Assembly: GCF_001989995.2 (NCBI RefSeq) | Contig: NZ_JAHGUP010000017.1 | Span: forward strand, 124,001 to 188,000 | Source of the DNA: Vibrio anguillarum | Lineage (GTDB): Bacteria > Pseudomonadota > Gammaproteobacteria > Enterobacterales > Vibrionaceae | Direction of reading: 5' to 3' | Length of the DNA stretch: 64,000 bases | Part shown: positions 20,418 through 29,586 of the stretch, piece after piece | Layout: each line of letters begins with the position of its first letter | Numbering within the stretch: position 1 is the stretch's first letter | Position numbers and translations under genes: made by a program | Notes under the pieces: generated by a model | Seen by the model: the letters and a program-made list of their open reading frames with translations, nothing else | What the model was told of the DNA's origin: nothing | The model's database searches: none

Positions 20418-20433
20418 CAAATCAATGTCGAAA

Positions 20434-22011
20434 TTAACGTTTCAAGAGCTCGGTTCGCATTCCCAACAGTAGGCTGACACACATCAGCAGCAGCAAGATA
20501 GTAAATGGCAGCGCCGTTGATATGGCGGCGGCTTGCAACGCTTCAATAGCATTGGTGCCACCAATCCATAACAAGGCTACGGCGATAGCGCCTTCCATCA
20601 ACGCCCAGAAAATACGCTGTAGGACAGGGGCATCCACTTTGCCTCCAGCAGTAATACTATCAATGACCAGTGACCCTGAATCTGATGAGGTGATAAAAAA
20701 TACCAACACTAACACAACCGCAATCACTGAAAGTAACGTGCCATAAGGCAGTGCATCAAACATTTGGAACATCGCCAGTGGCACTTCGGTCAAACCATTC
20801 GCGCCTAATTGGCCAACATTGTTGATGACTTGATCAATCGCCAAACCACCAAATACAGACATCCAAATCAAGGTAACAGCAGTAGGTACTAATAATACGG
20901 CGGTGAGGAACTCACGGATAGTACGACCTTTTGATACTCGCGCAATGAACATTCCAACAAATGGTGACCATGAAATCCACCAAGCCCAATAGAACACTGT
21001 CCAACCTTGGAACCAAGCCTCATCAGTTCGACCGTGCGGGTTACTGAGTGGGATGATATTTTCAATATACGCCATTAATGTGGTTGGAATGGATGAAAAG
21101 GTTACGGTATAGCCAATCAGTGCAACCAAAATCAGCAGCAAGAACGCAACGATCATATTGATGTTACTGATGACTTTGACACCACCATCAATACCACGCA
21201 CCACGGAGACCACTGCTAATAAAGTAACGACGGTAATCACGACAATTTGTAAGCCCATTCCGGCATCAATGCCAAATACATGATGGATACCACTAGCCGC
21301 TTGTTGAGCACCCAGCCCTAATGACGTTGCTAAGCCAAATAATGTTGCTAATACAGCCAGAATATCAATGATATGCCCTGCCCAGCCCCAAGCACGATCG
21401 CCAAGCAACGGGTAAAAAATAGAGCGAATAGAAAGCGGAAGCCCTTTGTTGTAAGTAAAGAACGCAAGGGAAAGCGCTACCACACCGTAAATGGCCCAAG
21501 GGTGTAGACCCCAATGGTACATGGTTGCACCTAATGCTAGTTTAGCCGCTTCGGGTGTGTTGGCTGCAACACCTAAGGGTGTCTCATACCAACCGGTAAA
21601 ATACGCCACAGGTTCAGCGACACTCCAGAACATGAGACCAATGCCCATCCCTGCGGCAAACAGCATAGAGAGCCAAGAAATAAAAGAGTAGTCTGCTGTC
21701 GCCTCTTGGCCACCTAAACGTATTTTACCAAAGGGAGAAACAATCAAGCCTAAGCAAAACAGCACAAAAAGATTACCCGACCAAATAAACAGCCAGTCAA
21801 AAGTGCCAATAATTTTCCATTTAACGCCATCAAGCACGCTCTTCGCAACCTCAGGATCAACAACTAAAGCGGCGACTAAAAATAGCGCAATAAATCCGGC
21901 GCTAAAGCCAAACACTGGGTTATGAACATCAAACCCCCACTTTTGCACGTTATCTTGCCCGACAGTGTAGTCAGTACTGTCGATACTGTACTTATCAATA
22001 CCTTTTGTCAT
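20434..22011 (-). CDS. BCCT-family betaine/choline/carnitine transporter
   Basis: Secondary transporter of compatible solutes across the inner membrane, 525 residues with about 12 membrane segments. The family core is clear: AAGMGIGLMFWSVAEP near TM3-4, and the BCCT signature VFYWAWWISWSPFVGMFIARVS (residues around 335-355), with the Trp box typical of betaine transporters. The N- and C-terminal cytoplasmic tails are short, so osmosensing by a long C-terminal tail is unlikely. AGAGAGG precedes the ATG. It is divergent from a MarR regulator, an arrangement that suggests local control, as with VC1279/VC1278 from memory. The exact substrate is not readable. Confidence 0.93.
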   Translation of the reverse strand: MTKGIDKYSIDSTDYTVGQDNVQKWGFDVHNPVFGFSAGFIALFLVAALVVDPEVAKSVLDGVKWKIIGTFDWLFIWSGNLFVLFCLGLIVSPFGKIRLGGQEATADYSFISWLSMLFAAGMGIGLMFWSVAEPVAYFTGWYETPLGVAANTPEAAKLALGATMYHWGLHPWAIYGVVALSLAFFTYNKGLPLSIRSIFYPLLGDRAWGWAGHIIDILAVLATLFGLATSLGLGAQQAASGIHHVFGIDAGMGLQIVVITVVTLLAVVSVVRGIDGGVKVISNINMIVAFLLLILVALIGYTVTFSSIPTTLMAYIENIIPLSNPHGRTDEAWFQGWTVFYWAWWISWSPFVGMFIARVSKGRTIREFLTAVLLVPTAVTLIWMSVFGGLAIDQVINNVGQLGANGLTEVPLAMFQMFDALPYGTLLSVIAVVLVLVFFITSSDSGSLVIDSITAGGKVDAPVLQRIFWALMEGAIAVALLWIGGTNAIEALQAAAISTALPFTILLLLMCVSLLLGMRTELLKR

Positions 22012-22397
22012 TTTACCTCTCTAGAAATCTAGACATGATTTTTCAGTTGAGATTAATAACCATGAGAACGAAACAATTTTAAGATAAAAACCAAAAATAA
22101 CTTCGTACTCATAGCAATTTGTTTTTCAATATGCTGAATACCCTACCAACATCACAGAAAAATTCCACTAAAAATCAACAAAAAATGCCATAGAAGGCAA
22201 AAGTCAAGCCTAAAAGGTTAAATATCAACCAATGAAGGGTGGGAATTGAAAACAAAAACATTCGAGCACTAATCATTTTACATCTCAACTTATACACTCA
22301 TCATCTTAGACCAAAACAAAAGAGGTCGAATGCTACTTTTCAAGTGAAAAGAACTGCGCTATGGTCCCCGCTTATTAATAACTTTCTTTTTGGGACA
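22012..22397. other. Divergent intergenic region, BCCT / MarR
   Basis: 386 bases, AT-rich, expected to hold both promoters. A dyad TCTAGA-AA-TCTAGA at 22019-22032 lies just upstream of the BCCT ribosome-binding site. TGCC-N6-GGCA at 22186-22199 is another small dyad. Either could be the MarR site, but neither is convincing alone. No small gene was found; an open frame upstream of the MarR start is not supported. Confidence 0.5.
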
Positions 22398-22880
22398 ATG
22401 AGTTTGGAAAAACATGAAGAAGTTTTGATCTCAATTCGACAAATTATCCGCGCAATTGATCTGCACTCTAAAAAACTGAATAGAGACGCTGGACTTACTG
22501 GTCCCCAGCTTATTTTAATGCGCTCAATTCAAACCCTTGGTGAGGTGACTATCCGCACATTGTCGGATCATACGAACATGAGCCAGGCCACTGCCACCAC
22601 CATTTTGGATAGATTAGAGCGCAACGGATACGTACAGCGAATTCGCAGCAATACCGATAAACGAAAAGTGCACGCCCATTTAACGGACGAAGGTAAGAAG
22701 CTGCTAGAAAAGGCACCGCAACCATTGCAAGAAAGCTTTGTCGAACAATTTAGGCAGCTTCAAGAGTGGGAGCAAAGCCTGTTGCTCTCATCAGTACAAC
22801 GTTTATCTTCTATGATGAATGCCGAAAACATCGATGTCGCACCGATGCTCGAAATTGGCTCTATTACCAAAGAAGAGTAG
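22398..22880 (+). CDS. MarR-family transcriptional regulator
   Basis: A 160-residue winged-helix dimeric regulator. The recognition region is EVTIRTLSDHTNMSQATATTILDRLERNGYV and the wing is RIRSNTDKRKVHAHLTDEGKKLL, both typical of MarR. The ATG at 22398 (MSLEKHEEVL) gives the normal family N-terminus; an open frame reaching back to 22239 would add 53 residues without homology features. It is divergent from the BCCT transporter and probably controls it, perhaps with itself. The inducer is unknown. Confidence 0.92.
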   Translation: MSLEKHEEVLISIRQIIRAIDLHSKKLNRDAGLTGPQLILMRSIQTLGEVTIRTLSDHTNMSQATATTILDRLERNGYVQRIRSNTDKRKVHAHLTDEGKKLLEKAPQPLQESFVEQFRQLQEWEQSLLLSSVQRLSSMMNAENIDVAPMLEIGSITKEE

Positions 22881-22910
22881 CTTTGATTGCATTTTAAAAT
22901 TTGATCGTAA

Positions 22911-22934
22911 AAAAGCCTCGGGGCTACCGAGGCT
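22911..22934 (-). terminator. Terminator of the winged-helix protein gene
   Basis: AGCCTCGG at 22914-22921 pairs with CCGAGGCT at 22927-22934; on the minus strand the stem is followed by a run of T, and it lies between converging genes. Confidence 0.88.
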
Positions 22935-22958
22935 AATTCATTCACAACGAACAGCAGA

Positions 22959-23348
22959 TTAAATGGCTTTATAGATAACTTTGTTGCCTGCTAACTGCTC
23001 TTTCACTACCAGATTTTCTTCTACTAGTTTCTTGAGTGCGCCAGTGGCCCAAGCGGCAGCTTTCGCATCTTCTTGACCAGCACTTAAGCCGATCGATTTA
23101 GGATTCATACCTTCTGCGTGGTTAGCGACGATATCTAAAACCTGTTGCTGTTTTGGCGTTAACGCAACATCCACTTTTTTAGAGTTCGCCGCAGCTTTCT
23201 CCACAACTACTTTTGTTGCAGCGGTTTTTGCTACGGTCGATTGCGCTGTTACAGGCTTTGCTGATTGAGAGGCGATCAAGTTTGCAACAGTCGCTTTAAT
23301 ACGCTTTTGCAATTTTGCCTGCACCTTACGCTTATGAGCAAGTCTCAT
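22959..23348 (-). CDS. Basic N-terminus plus winged-helix domain protein, 129 aa
   Basis: I do not recognise a characterised family. Residues 1-60 are strongly basic and Ala/Lys-rich (RLAHKRKVQAKLQKRIKA, then a low-complexity A/K/V/T linker), resembling histone-like tails. Residues about 65-129 look like a winged helix-turn-helix (LTPKQQQVLDIVANH, ATGALKKLVEENLVVKEQ). A DNA-binding or nucleoid-associated role is an inference. The start at 23348 is chosen because GGAGA lies eight bases upstream; longer in-frame ATGs at 23363 and 23465 are less likely. A small stem CACTGC/GCAGTG lies in its leader at 23366-23384. Confidence 0.8.
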   Translation of the reverse strand: MRLAHKRKVQAKLQKRIKATVANLIASQSAKPVTAQSTVAKTAATKVVVEKAAANSKKVDVALTPKQQQVLDIVANHAEGMNPKSIGLSAGQEDAKAAAWATGALKKLVEENLVVKEQLAGNKVIYKAI

Positions 23349-23547
23349 CGAATATTTCTCCATTTCACTGCGTTTCAAGCAGTGGTGAAAATTTGAAGCG
23401 CGTTTTATATCAAAAATCGTCCTCGATTTGTAGGGCATAGCACAGATTGAGGGGCAAAAACGCATTTTGATGCGGTAACTGACTACAATTTATACAGGTC
23501 GCAACAGCCAACAACGATGCTGTAGCTCGAAGGAGTTTCACTGTTTT

Positions 23548-24213
23548 ATGCACACCCAACATTTGTCTAATACGCGCTTTTCTCTGCAATCACCTGTGGT
23601 TAAATGGATCAATACGACTTGTATCATCGCTTCAATTTGCATTGTCATGTTCTCATCCAACATTATTCATGCGCTGCTGTTAGTAAGTGCACTGGCAGTG
23701 ACTCTAATCACCTTCTATCTTTTGATTTTGAAAGGAAAAGTTAGCTACACCCTAACCGCTACCCATTTTCAGCAGCATCTCTTTAAAGGAGGTTGGGTCG
23801 TAAAATGGAACAATATCAGCCGCATTGGGGTATGCAGTTATGAATATCATGGTTGGCACCAACCTTTGCCTTGGATTGGGATCAAACTGAAGGATTATTC
23901 ACCTTACCTTGAGAGTGTGTGTCCCAGAATCGCTAGTGAGATCTTGCTCAGCCAGCGCGCGCTGCTCTACTTAGGAGCAAAACAACAGCGCAAAGAGACT
24001 CAATTTGAAGATTTGGTACTCGACAACGCACCTTACACTGCGCCAAACGGTAATTACTATCATGGGCTTATGGCAATGTTAGCCAATCGGATGCGCTATC
24101 AACGGCAATTTTTTGATTATGATATTTTTATCTCAGCGCACGATCTGGATCGTGACGCCGAGGCGTTTGTGGGGCTGATTCGGCGCTACCTCGCGGCGGC
24201 CGAACCAGACTAA
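23548..24213 (+). CDS. DUF2982-like inner-membrane protein
   Basis: A 221-residue protein with two adjacent hydrophobic segments at about 20-38 and 42-61, then a cytoplasmic domain. The arrangement and strands such as VSYTLTATHFQQHLFKGGW followed by the helical, Arg-rich C-terminus (DHDLDRDAEAFVGLIRR-like end) resemble DUF2982 proteins found in vibrios and relatives. Function is not known. GAAGGAG precedes the ATG region. It converges with the ycbL-like gene. Confidence 0.75.
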   Translation: MHTQHLSNTRFSLQSPVVKWINTTCIIASICIVMFSSNIIHALLLVSALAVTLITFYLLILKGKVSYTLTATHFQQHLFKGGWVVKWNNISRIGVCSYEYHGWHQPLPWIGIKLKDYSPYLESVCPRIASEILLSQRALLYLGAKQQRKETQFEDLVLDNAPYTAPNGNYYHGLMAMLANRMRYQRQFFDYDIFISAHDLDRDAEAFVGLIRRYLAAAEPD

Positions 24214-24260
24214 GACATGGTTTAATGGGCGCAGAAGGAACACTCTGAGCCGAATCAAGA

Positions 24261-24917
24261 TCAATACAGGGGCATTTCATCTGCGACATAAGGGTTATTG
24301 GCACGTTCACGGCCAAAAGTCGATTGCGGACCATGGCCGGGCACAAACGTCACATCGTTGCCAAGTGGCCATAGCTTAGTTTTGATCGAGTGAATCAGGG
24401 TATTGAAATCACCTTGCGGGAAATCCGTACGGCCGATACTACCGTTAAACAATACATCACCAACAAACGCCAATTTCGCTTGCTGGCTAAACAGCACCAC
24501 GTGACCGGGCGTGTGGCCGGGCGTGTGCAATACTTGTAGAGTTTGAAGGCCAAACTTCACTTCATCACCGTCATTAAGCCATTGGGTAGGTTCAAAGGCT
24601 TCCGTCAGTGGAAAACCAAACATTTGGCTTTGACCTTCGAGGCCTTGTAGCCAGAAGTTGTCTGCTTTGTGTGGTCCAATAATATCGACGCCGCCCAACT
24701 GCTGCGCCAGCGGTTCGGTTCCACCGACATGATCTAAATGACCATGAGTAAGAACCAAACTGACCACTTTTACCCCGAGTTCATTGATCAACATCACGAG
24801 CTGTTTCACATCACCGCCAGGGTCAACCACGATCCCTTCCATGGTGTCATCACACCAAACGATAGAGCAGTTTTGAGAGAAGGAAGTGACGGGCACCACT
24901 TGATACTTTAACGACAT
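24261..24917 (-). CDS. YcbL-type metallo-beta-lactamase-fold hydrolase
   Basis: A 218-residue cytoplasmic glyoxalase-II-like hydrolase. All metal ligands are visible: THGHLDHVGG, the HTPGHTPGHV histidine, GDVLF aspartate and the last His in FVPGHGPQSTFGRER. The family (E. coli YcbL, type II glyoxalase-like) hydrolyses thioesters such as S-lactoylglutathione; the true substrate here is inferred only. It sits next to mepK and ldtD homologues, the same ycbB-ycbK-ycbL order as in E. coli. Confidence 0.9.
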   Translation of the reverse strand: MSLKYQVVPVTSFSQNCSIVWCDDTMEGIVVDPGGDVKQLVMLINELGVKVVSLVLTHGHLDHVGGTEPLAQQLGGVDIIGPHKADNFWLQGLEGQSQMFGFPLTEAFEPTQWLNDGDEVKFGLQTLQVLHTPGHTPGHVVLFSQQAKLAFVGDVLFNGSIGRTDFPQGDFNTLIHSIKTKLWPLGNDVTFVPGHGPQSTFGRERANNPYVADEMPLY

Positions 24918-24992
24918 ACTAAAACCTTGTTCGAATTCGCAGTTGGCCGAACTATGACATTGACACTTTCATTTGACAAGTCACGAACAGCC

Positions 24993-25535
24993 TTATGACC
25001 AATGACGTACAGGTCCAGTATCAATGTGCACAAAATCACTGCTAGGATAATAACCAACACCGCCAGCGCCCAATTCGATCGCCGCTTCGCGTACTTGACT
25101 CAACTGAATACCATCTAACCGAAAATCAATTGCTTGGCCTAGCATATGGAAACTTTTCTTAGCAACCCCAGAGGAGTGAGTGCGCAACATTTCATTGGTG
25201 GCAGGAGATCGATAACCAGAGATGATTTGTACTTCCGCTTGCGTACCAAGTAGAGATTGAATTTTCGATATTTGGTCAAATAGATTTTTGTCCATTGGAT
25301 GGACTTCGTTGCGGCGGAAATCACGGCAAATATGGTTGAGCCGATCAAGCTCAGATCGAACATAGCGAACACCGTTGAAATAACAGGTTTCAAGTGTTTC
25401 ACCGGTATGTAAATTATTCATCGCGAGTATGCGAGAGGTTTCAGGGTACGATGCCAATACTATTTGGGGGGCACACGCCGCTACAACTACACCACTACCA
25501 GCCAATTTTATAAAATGACGACGAGAAACTAACAA
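24993..25535 (-). CDS. mepK: MepK (YcbK) peptidoglycan endopeptidase, DUF882/M15 family
   Basis: Periplasmic zinc peptidase that in E. coli cleaves meso-DAP cross-links. The 180-residue protein starts with a twin-arginine signal (SRRHFIKLAG then a hydrophobic stretch ending near VLAS). The M15-like catalytic set is present: ISGYRSPATNEML, H...GQAIDFRLDG with the Asp, and FVHIDTG with the final His. The start is TTG at 25535, required to keep the Tat motif near the N-terminus, with AAGG upstream. It follows ldtD in an operon-like array, fitting a role in remodelling 3-3 cross-links. Confidence 0.9.
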   Translation of the reverse strand: MLVSRRHFIKLAGSGVVVAACAPQIVLASYPETSRILAMNNLHTGETLETCYFNGVRYVRSELDRLNHICRDFRRNEVHPMDKNLFDQISKIQSLLGTQAEVQIISGYRSPATNEMLRTHSSGVAKKSFHMLGQAIDFRLDGIQLSQVREAAIELGAGGVGYYPSSDFVHIDTGPVRHWS

Positions 25536-25755
25536 GGTTGGATACCTTCACAACTGAATTTATTTTCAACAAGCCCGGACACTACCGGACTCCATTGTGA
25601 AGATCAAATGCATAAATTGTGCTCGAAATGCTCAAGAGAGAGCAACTGCATCGTTACTCTTTGAACATAAAAGAGATCTTTATTAAGTGATTTTTTGGTA
25701 AATTGAGAGACGCAGCCCTGCTTACTTAGGTGACCACCGTTCTAGCGGTATCCAT

Positions 25756-27309
25756 TCACCCATTACTGGTGCTGAATGCATCATAACGATAGATATCATC
25801 TCGGTAGTGCAGTTCCCCACCTTCATACCAAACGGTTTGATAGATGATGTGTACGGGGATGCGCTGCTTTAATGGGATCGTGCCATTCGCAGGCCCTTCT
25901 TTACCCGTTAATTTATCACCATTAATACCTTGGGTTTCTAATATCATCGAAGCAAACTTATCGGCATTTTGTACTCGAATACAACCCGAACTAAAGGCTC
26001 GCGACGTATTATTGAATAGGTATTTACTCGGCGTATCATGTAGGTAAATCGCTCTACGATTGGGCGTATTAAATTTATACAGACCTAACGCATTATCTTG
26101 CCCGGCTTGCTGACGCATTCGGTAGGGAAAAGAGGCCGGATTCACCGCAGACCAGTTGATGTTGCTTGGGTCAATTTGATCGTTCGAGCGCCAGCTCGAA
26201 ACAATATCAATATTGTTTTGACGCAAATAGTTTTGATCTTTTTTTACCATCGGCAGAATATCTTCAACCATGATTTTGTATGGCACATTCCACGTCGGGT
26301 TTAGGATCAAAGAATCCAATTTGGTGCTCATGAGTGGCGTTTTGCGTGAAACTCGGCCCACCACCACTTTAGACTGAAAGACTTCTTTACCTAAATACCA
26401 GTAACGCATATCAAAACTGGGAACGTTGACTACGATCTGTGTCTCTTTTGATTCTGGCCACAAACGAGTTCGCTCTGCATTTAATGCCAACATGGACAGA
26501 CGTGCCTGCAAAGACAAATTTAACCACTTTAAGGTCTCGGGGCCAATCATGCCGTCAGCTTTTAAACCGTGCATCGCTTGAAACTCTTTCACAGGTTTGA
26601 CCAAGCTGTTGTCATACCAAGTTACGTCGTCACGCACTGTGCTAACATCGATATTAACTAATGATAAGCGGGCAATAAGCACACTACGTTGTGAGAGCTT
26701 ATCGCCAGGTTTTTTTAACCCTTTTTGGCTGTACAACGAGAGCGCTGCATTTTCAGTACTGAGCAGAAAATCATAGGCATGTAGCAGTTGATCATAAGCC
26801 GCGTTGTTCGGCGCATAGCCATTGAGCAGATCGCCGATACTGTTAACTTCCACCGCAACATGAAGGGCGAACAAGGCTTCTTGGCTTGGTGGAGCGATGG
26901 CAGAGTTGAGCTTACGTTCAAAGAACCAAGCCATACCGACTTTGGGAGCTTGCTCGGCATAACTCAAATACAAAAGTAAAGTATCGGTCGCCAGCAGATC
27001 GTATTCGTTGAACGCTTGCTGATTCCGGTACGCTTTCATTTGCGCTAACTGGCGTGAAAATAAAGGGCTAAACCCCGCTCGGCGAATCACTTCCAATTGA
27101 TGTTCAAATTGACGAACAATCTGCTCATCTTGCCAAATGCGCCGATTCTCATTCTCTTGGTAAATTCGTTCGACTAAATGCGGATATTGGATAAAAGATT
27201 GCAACGAGGCATTCTCTTGCGAGACAGCAAAAGGCTGTACCTTCTCGGCAGAGTAAAGAGAAAAGCTACTAAAAATCAATAATAAAGCAAATAGGATGCT
27301 TTTACTCAT
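25756..27309 (-). CDS. ldtD: L,D-transpeptidase (YcbB/LdtD type)
   Basis: Periplasmic enzyme forming 3-3 cross-links between meso-DAP residues of peptidoglycan. The 517-residue protein has a signal peptide (about residues 1-20), an N-terminal scaffold domain, a peptidoglycan-binding motif (LKADGMIGPETLKWLNLSL, about 250) and a YkuD catalytic domain with LHDTPSKYLF and the active site SSGCIRVQNADKFA. The catalytic Cys and the preceding His are intact. Domain order is that of E. coli LdtD. About 220 bases separate it from mepK, so the two may or may not share a transcript. Confidence 0.93.
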   Translation of the reverse strand: MSKSILFALLLIFSSFSLYSAEKVQPFAVSQENASLQSFIQYPHLVERIYQENENRRIWQDEQIVRQFEHQLEVIRRAGFSPLFSRQLAQMKAYRNQQAFNEYDLLATDTLLLYLSYAEQAPKVGMAWFFERKLNSAIAPPSQEALFALHVAVEVNSIGDLLNGYAPNNAAYDQLLHAYDFLLSTENAALSLYSQKGLKKPGDKLSQRSVLIARLSLVNIDVSTVRDDVTWYDNSLVKPVKEFQAMHGLKADGMIGPETLKWLNLSLQARLSMLALNAERTRLWPESKETQIVVNVPSFDMRYWYLGKEVFQSKVVVGRVSRKTPLMSTKLDSLILNPTWNVPYKIMVEDILPMVKKDQNYLRQNNIDIVSSWRSNDQIDPSNINWSAVNPASFPYRMRQQAGQDNALGLYKFNTPNRRAIYLHDTPSKYLFNNTSRAFSSGCIRVQNADKFASMILETQGINGDKLTGKEGPANGTIPLKQRIPVHIIYQTVWYEGGELHYRDDIYRYDAFSTSNG

Positions 27310-27452
27310 TCCGATCTATCCAACAACGCTGATTCACGTTTCAGTATGGCAAAAGAAACGGCTATCTGCTAAACGTTGTTGTCGATATCAACAATATATT
27401 CATAAACTCTCATGCAATGAGAATCATCATTAAACAAATTTAGTTCGCTTAC

Positions 27453-28559
27453 TCAGCTTTTTTGGAGAGAGTAATCAATGGCAGACCAGTGATTGTCCCA
27501 TTGGACATTACTACGCGTGCGTATTTCAGGTTGAGGATAGGGTGAATTAACGACCAAGCCAGCTCCTGAACTGACTTGGAACTGCTGATCTTGCACTACC
27601 ACGCCAGAAGCATCCGGCAAAGAGGCCAACTCAACCAGTTGCAGTGTCTCTTTTGACCAAATACCGTAACAGTTACCTCGTGGAGAAGTCGCTAAAATCC
27701 ATTGGTCGGTCGCCGCAATACTGGCAATGTAATGGTTGAATCTTGCCCATTGTTCAGGCTCTGCCAAGAGCGGAATGAGTTCGCCACCTTGGTGATGTAG
27801 CGCTACCAAAGGTGGATACTCTTCCGGCTGACCTCGGTATTGTTGGCCGCACAGCACAGTATCTGCACCATCATGAGCAAGATGGCGGATGCTCAAATGG
27901 TGGTCGTTCAATATCCGTTGCTCAAGCACTTCTCCTTGATGAGAAAGGTAGGTCAAGCTTGGCATCATGCTCTCTACGTTGAGTGGCTCTCGGCCGAAGG
28001 TATGCACCCCACCCACCCCAATTGCGAGCCTGCCATCTGGCATCACAATGACTTCGTGAGGGCCAATACCAAACCCACTGAACTCAGCCACTTTTTGGTA
28101 ACTGTGTTGCACATCATACACACCAATAATGCCGCGACTTGTCGCTTTCTCACCTTCGGTTGCGTAAAGCCACGCACCATCATTTGAGTAAACGCCGTGC
28201 CCATAAAAATGTCGCGTGGGTTGCGCCAGTTGCAATTTGATGAGTTCTCCATTTTGATAGTTAAACACCATCAAAAACTCGCCGGGACGACGGGCAAAAG
28301 CGACTGCATGCGTCAAGGTAGGATGGATAGCAACACCGTGTCCCCTTGCAGGCAAAGGTAATTGGTTAATCGCTTGGCCTTGGGCGTCGGCTACAACGGC
28401 GCGAAACTGCGAGCCTTTATGAATAGCGCAACCAATCAAAGCGGGTTGTGGGCCACGGCGCGTAGTGGCACACCCCAGTGGCAGCAGGGGCGTTGATGCG
28501 CTCAATAACGCCGCTTTCAGTAGCGTACGCCTTGTTAGATCAGTCACCATCGGTTGCAT
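27453..28559 (-). CDS. DUF1513 Tat-exported beta-propeller-like protein of the iron operon
   Basis: A 368-residue exported protein. The N-terminus has a twin-arginine motif (LTRRTLLKAA) followed by a hydrophobic stretch and LPLGC, a possible lipobox. The rest is a seven-bladed-propeller-like series (GHGVAIHPT, GHGVYSNDGAWLYATEGE, GPHEVIVMPDGRLAIGVGG). DUF1513 proteins accompany imelysins and di-haem oxidoreductases in Fur-regulated operons, but their activity is not established. It overlaps the upstream imelysin gene by 20 bases, so the two are translationally linked. It is the last gene of the operon. Confidence 0.88.
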   Translation of the reverse strand: MQPMVTDLTRRTLLKAALLSASTPLLPLGCATTRRGPQPALIGCAIHKGSQFRAVVADAQGQAINQLPLPARGHGVAIHPTLTHAVAFARRPGEFLMVFNYQNGELIKLQLAQPTRHFYGHGVYSNDGAWLYATEGEKATSRGIIGVYDVQHSYQKVAEFSGFGIGPHEVIVMPDGRLAIGVGGVHTFGREPLNVESMMPSLTYLSHQGEVLEQRILNDHHLSIRHLAHDGADTVLCGQQYRGQPEEYPPLVALHHQGGELIPLLAEPEQWARFNHYIASIAATDQWILATSPRGNCYGIWSKETLQLVELASLPDASGVVVQDQQFQVSSGAGLVVNSPYPQPEIRTRSNVQWDNHWSAIDYSLQKS

Positions 28560-29577
28560 TAAATCCTATCACTACACCTAGCTCTACCGCGACTTCATCA
28601 TGCAGTAAATAATTAAGTTGCTCGAACTTGTTATAGAGCGCAAGCACCTCACGGTAGCCTGTTTTCGTTTGCAATAAATCAAATAAGCTGGCCGTTTGCG
28701 GCCACGTTTCCAACATCAAGGATAAATGTGCTTTTACGCGTTCGGCCATGACGACTTGATCTCTTTCCCGCAACATCTGATCTAAACCGTCTTTTGCTAA
28801 ATAGAGTGCTTGCATCGCTTGAACATTCTTTTGCAGGTTATTCAAAGAGACTTTGGCGCGCCACGATTCTGAAAAATAAGGGCGTGGCTGGCCGATATTG
28901 GCTAAGGGGCGACTCAGTTTTTTCATGCTGTAATCAAGCTGATTGGAGAGCAACGCAATGTATTCGGCTTGCCAAGCGCTCAGATCCAGCATCAACCATG
29001 GATTCTGTTGCCATTGCTCAGCAATCAAATGAGATTTCGTCGCCAAATTCGCGCTGATCGCTTGTCCAATCATACAGCCAGTTTCTAATTGCTGGTTTTT
29101 CATAAGCGGCGATTGAGGGTCATAGAGTAACCATTCCAATGCGCCAATCCCCTGCACTGTGACACTCTGGTTTGCAATCTGCTCCTCACTCCAGTGCTTG
29201 CCACTGCTCGTTAACAGGCTCATTTTTCGCCCGGTAGTGTCTTTTTTATCTGGCCAAAATTGTACGTTCCAACTTTGCTCGAGTGCTTTAGCTGGCCCTC
29301 TCTCTTGCCCTTGTAAAAACATCCACGCCCCAATAGTTTGCTGCCACTGTTCTTTCAGCAAGGGCAATGCGATATCGCCCAGCTGACATTGCTGATCAAA
29401 TAATTGAGCAAGCTGGTGCGATTGTTGAGCAAAACGCTGCACCGCAGCAAATTCAACCTCATAAACACCTTGGCTAACATGATTGTTTTTTTGCGGCTCA
29501 AGCGCTGATTTCGGCGTGGGTTGGCAAGCCGAAAGTACGCTGGTAACCGCTATCGAAAATAACAGAGGAAATTTCAT
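28540..29577 (-). CDS. Imelysin-family lipoprotein
   Basis: A 345-residue lipoprotein: signal peptide with lipobox LSAC followed by CQPTPKSAL. The helical imelysin domain spans about 50-330. Where canonical imelysins have GxHxxE, this one has GIGALEWLLYDP, so the histidine is missing but the glutamate is kept, as in the second imelysin subfamily. A periplasmic or outer-membrane iron/haem role is inferred from family and context. It lies 10 bases after the di-haem gene and overlaps the DUF1513 gene. Confidence 0.9.
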   Translation of the reverse strand: MKFPLLFSIAVTSVLSACQPTPKSALEPQKNNHVSQGVYEVEFAAVQRFAQQSHQLAQLFDQQCQLGDIALPLLKEQWQQTIGAWMFLQGQERGPAKALEQSWNVQFWPDKKDTTGRKMSLLTSSGKHWSEEQIANQSVTVQGIGALEWLLYDPQSPLMKNQQLETGCMIGQAISANLATKSHLIAEQWQQNPWLMLDLSAWQAEYIALLSNQLDYSMKKLSRPLANIGQPRPYFSESWRAKVSLNNLQKNVQAMQALYLAKDGLDQMLRERDQVVMAERVKAHLSLMLETWPQTASLFDLLQTKTGYREVLALYNKFEQLNYLLHDEVAVELGVVIGFNATDGD

Positions 29578-29586
29578 GCTCGCACC

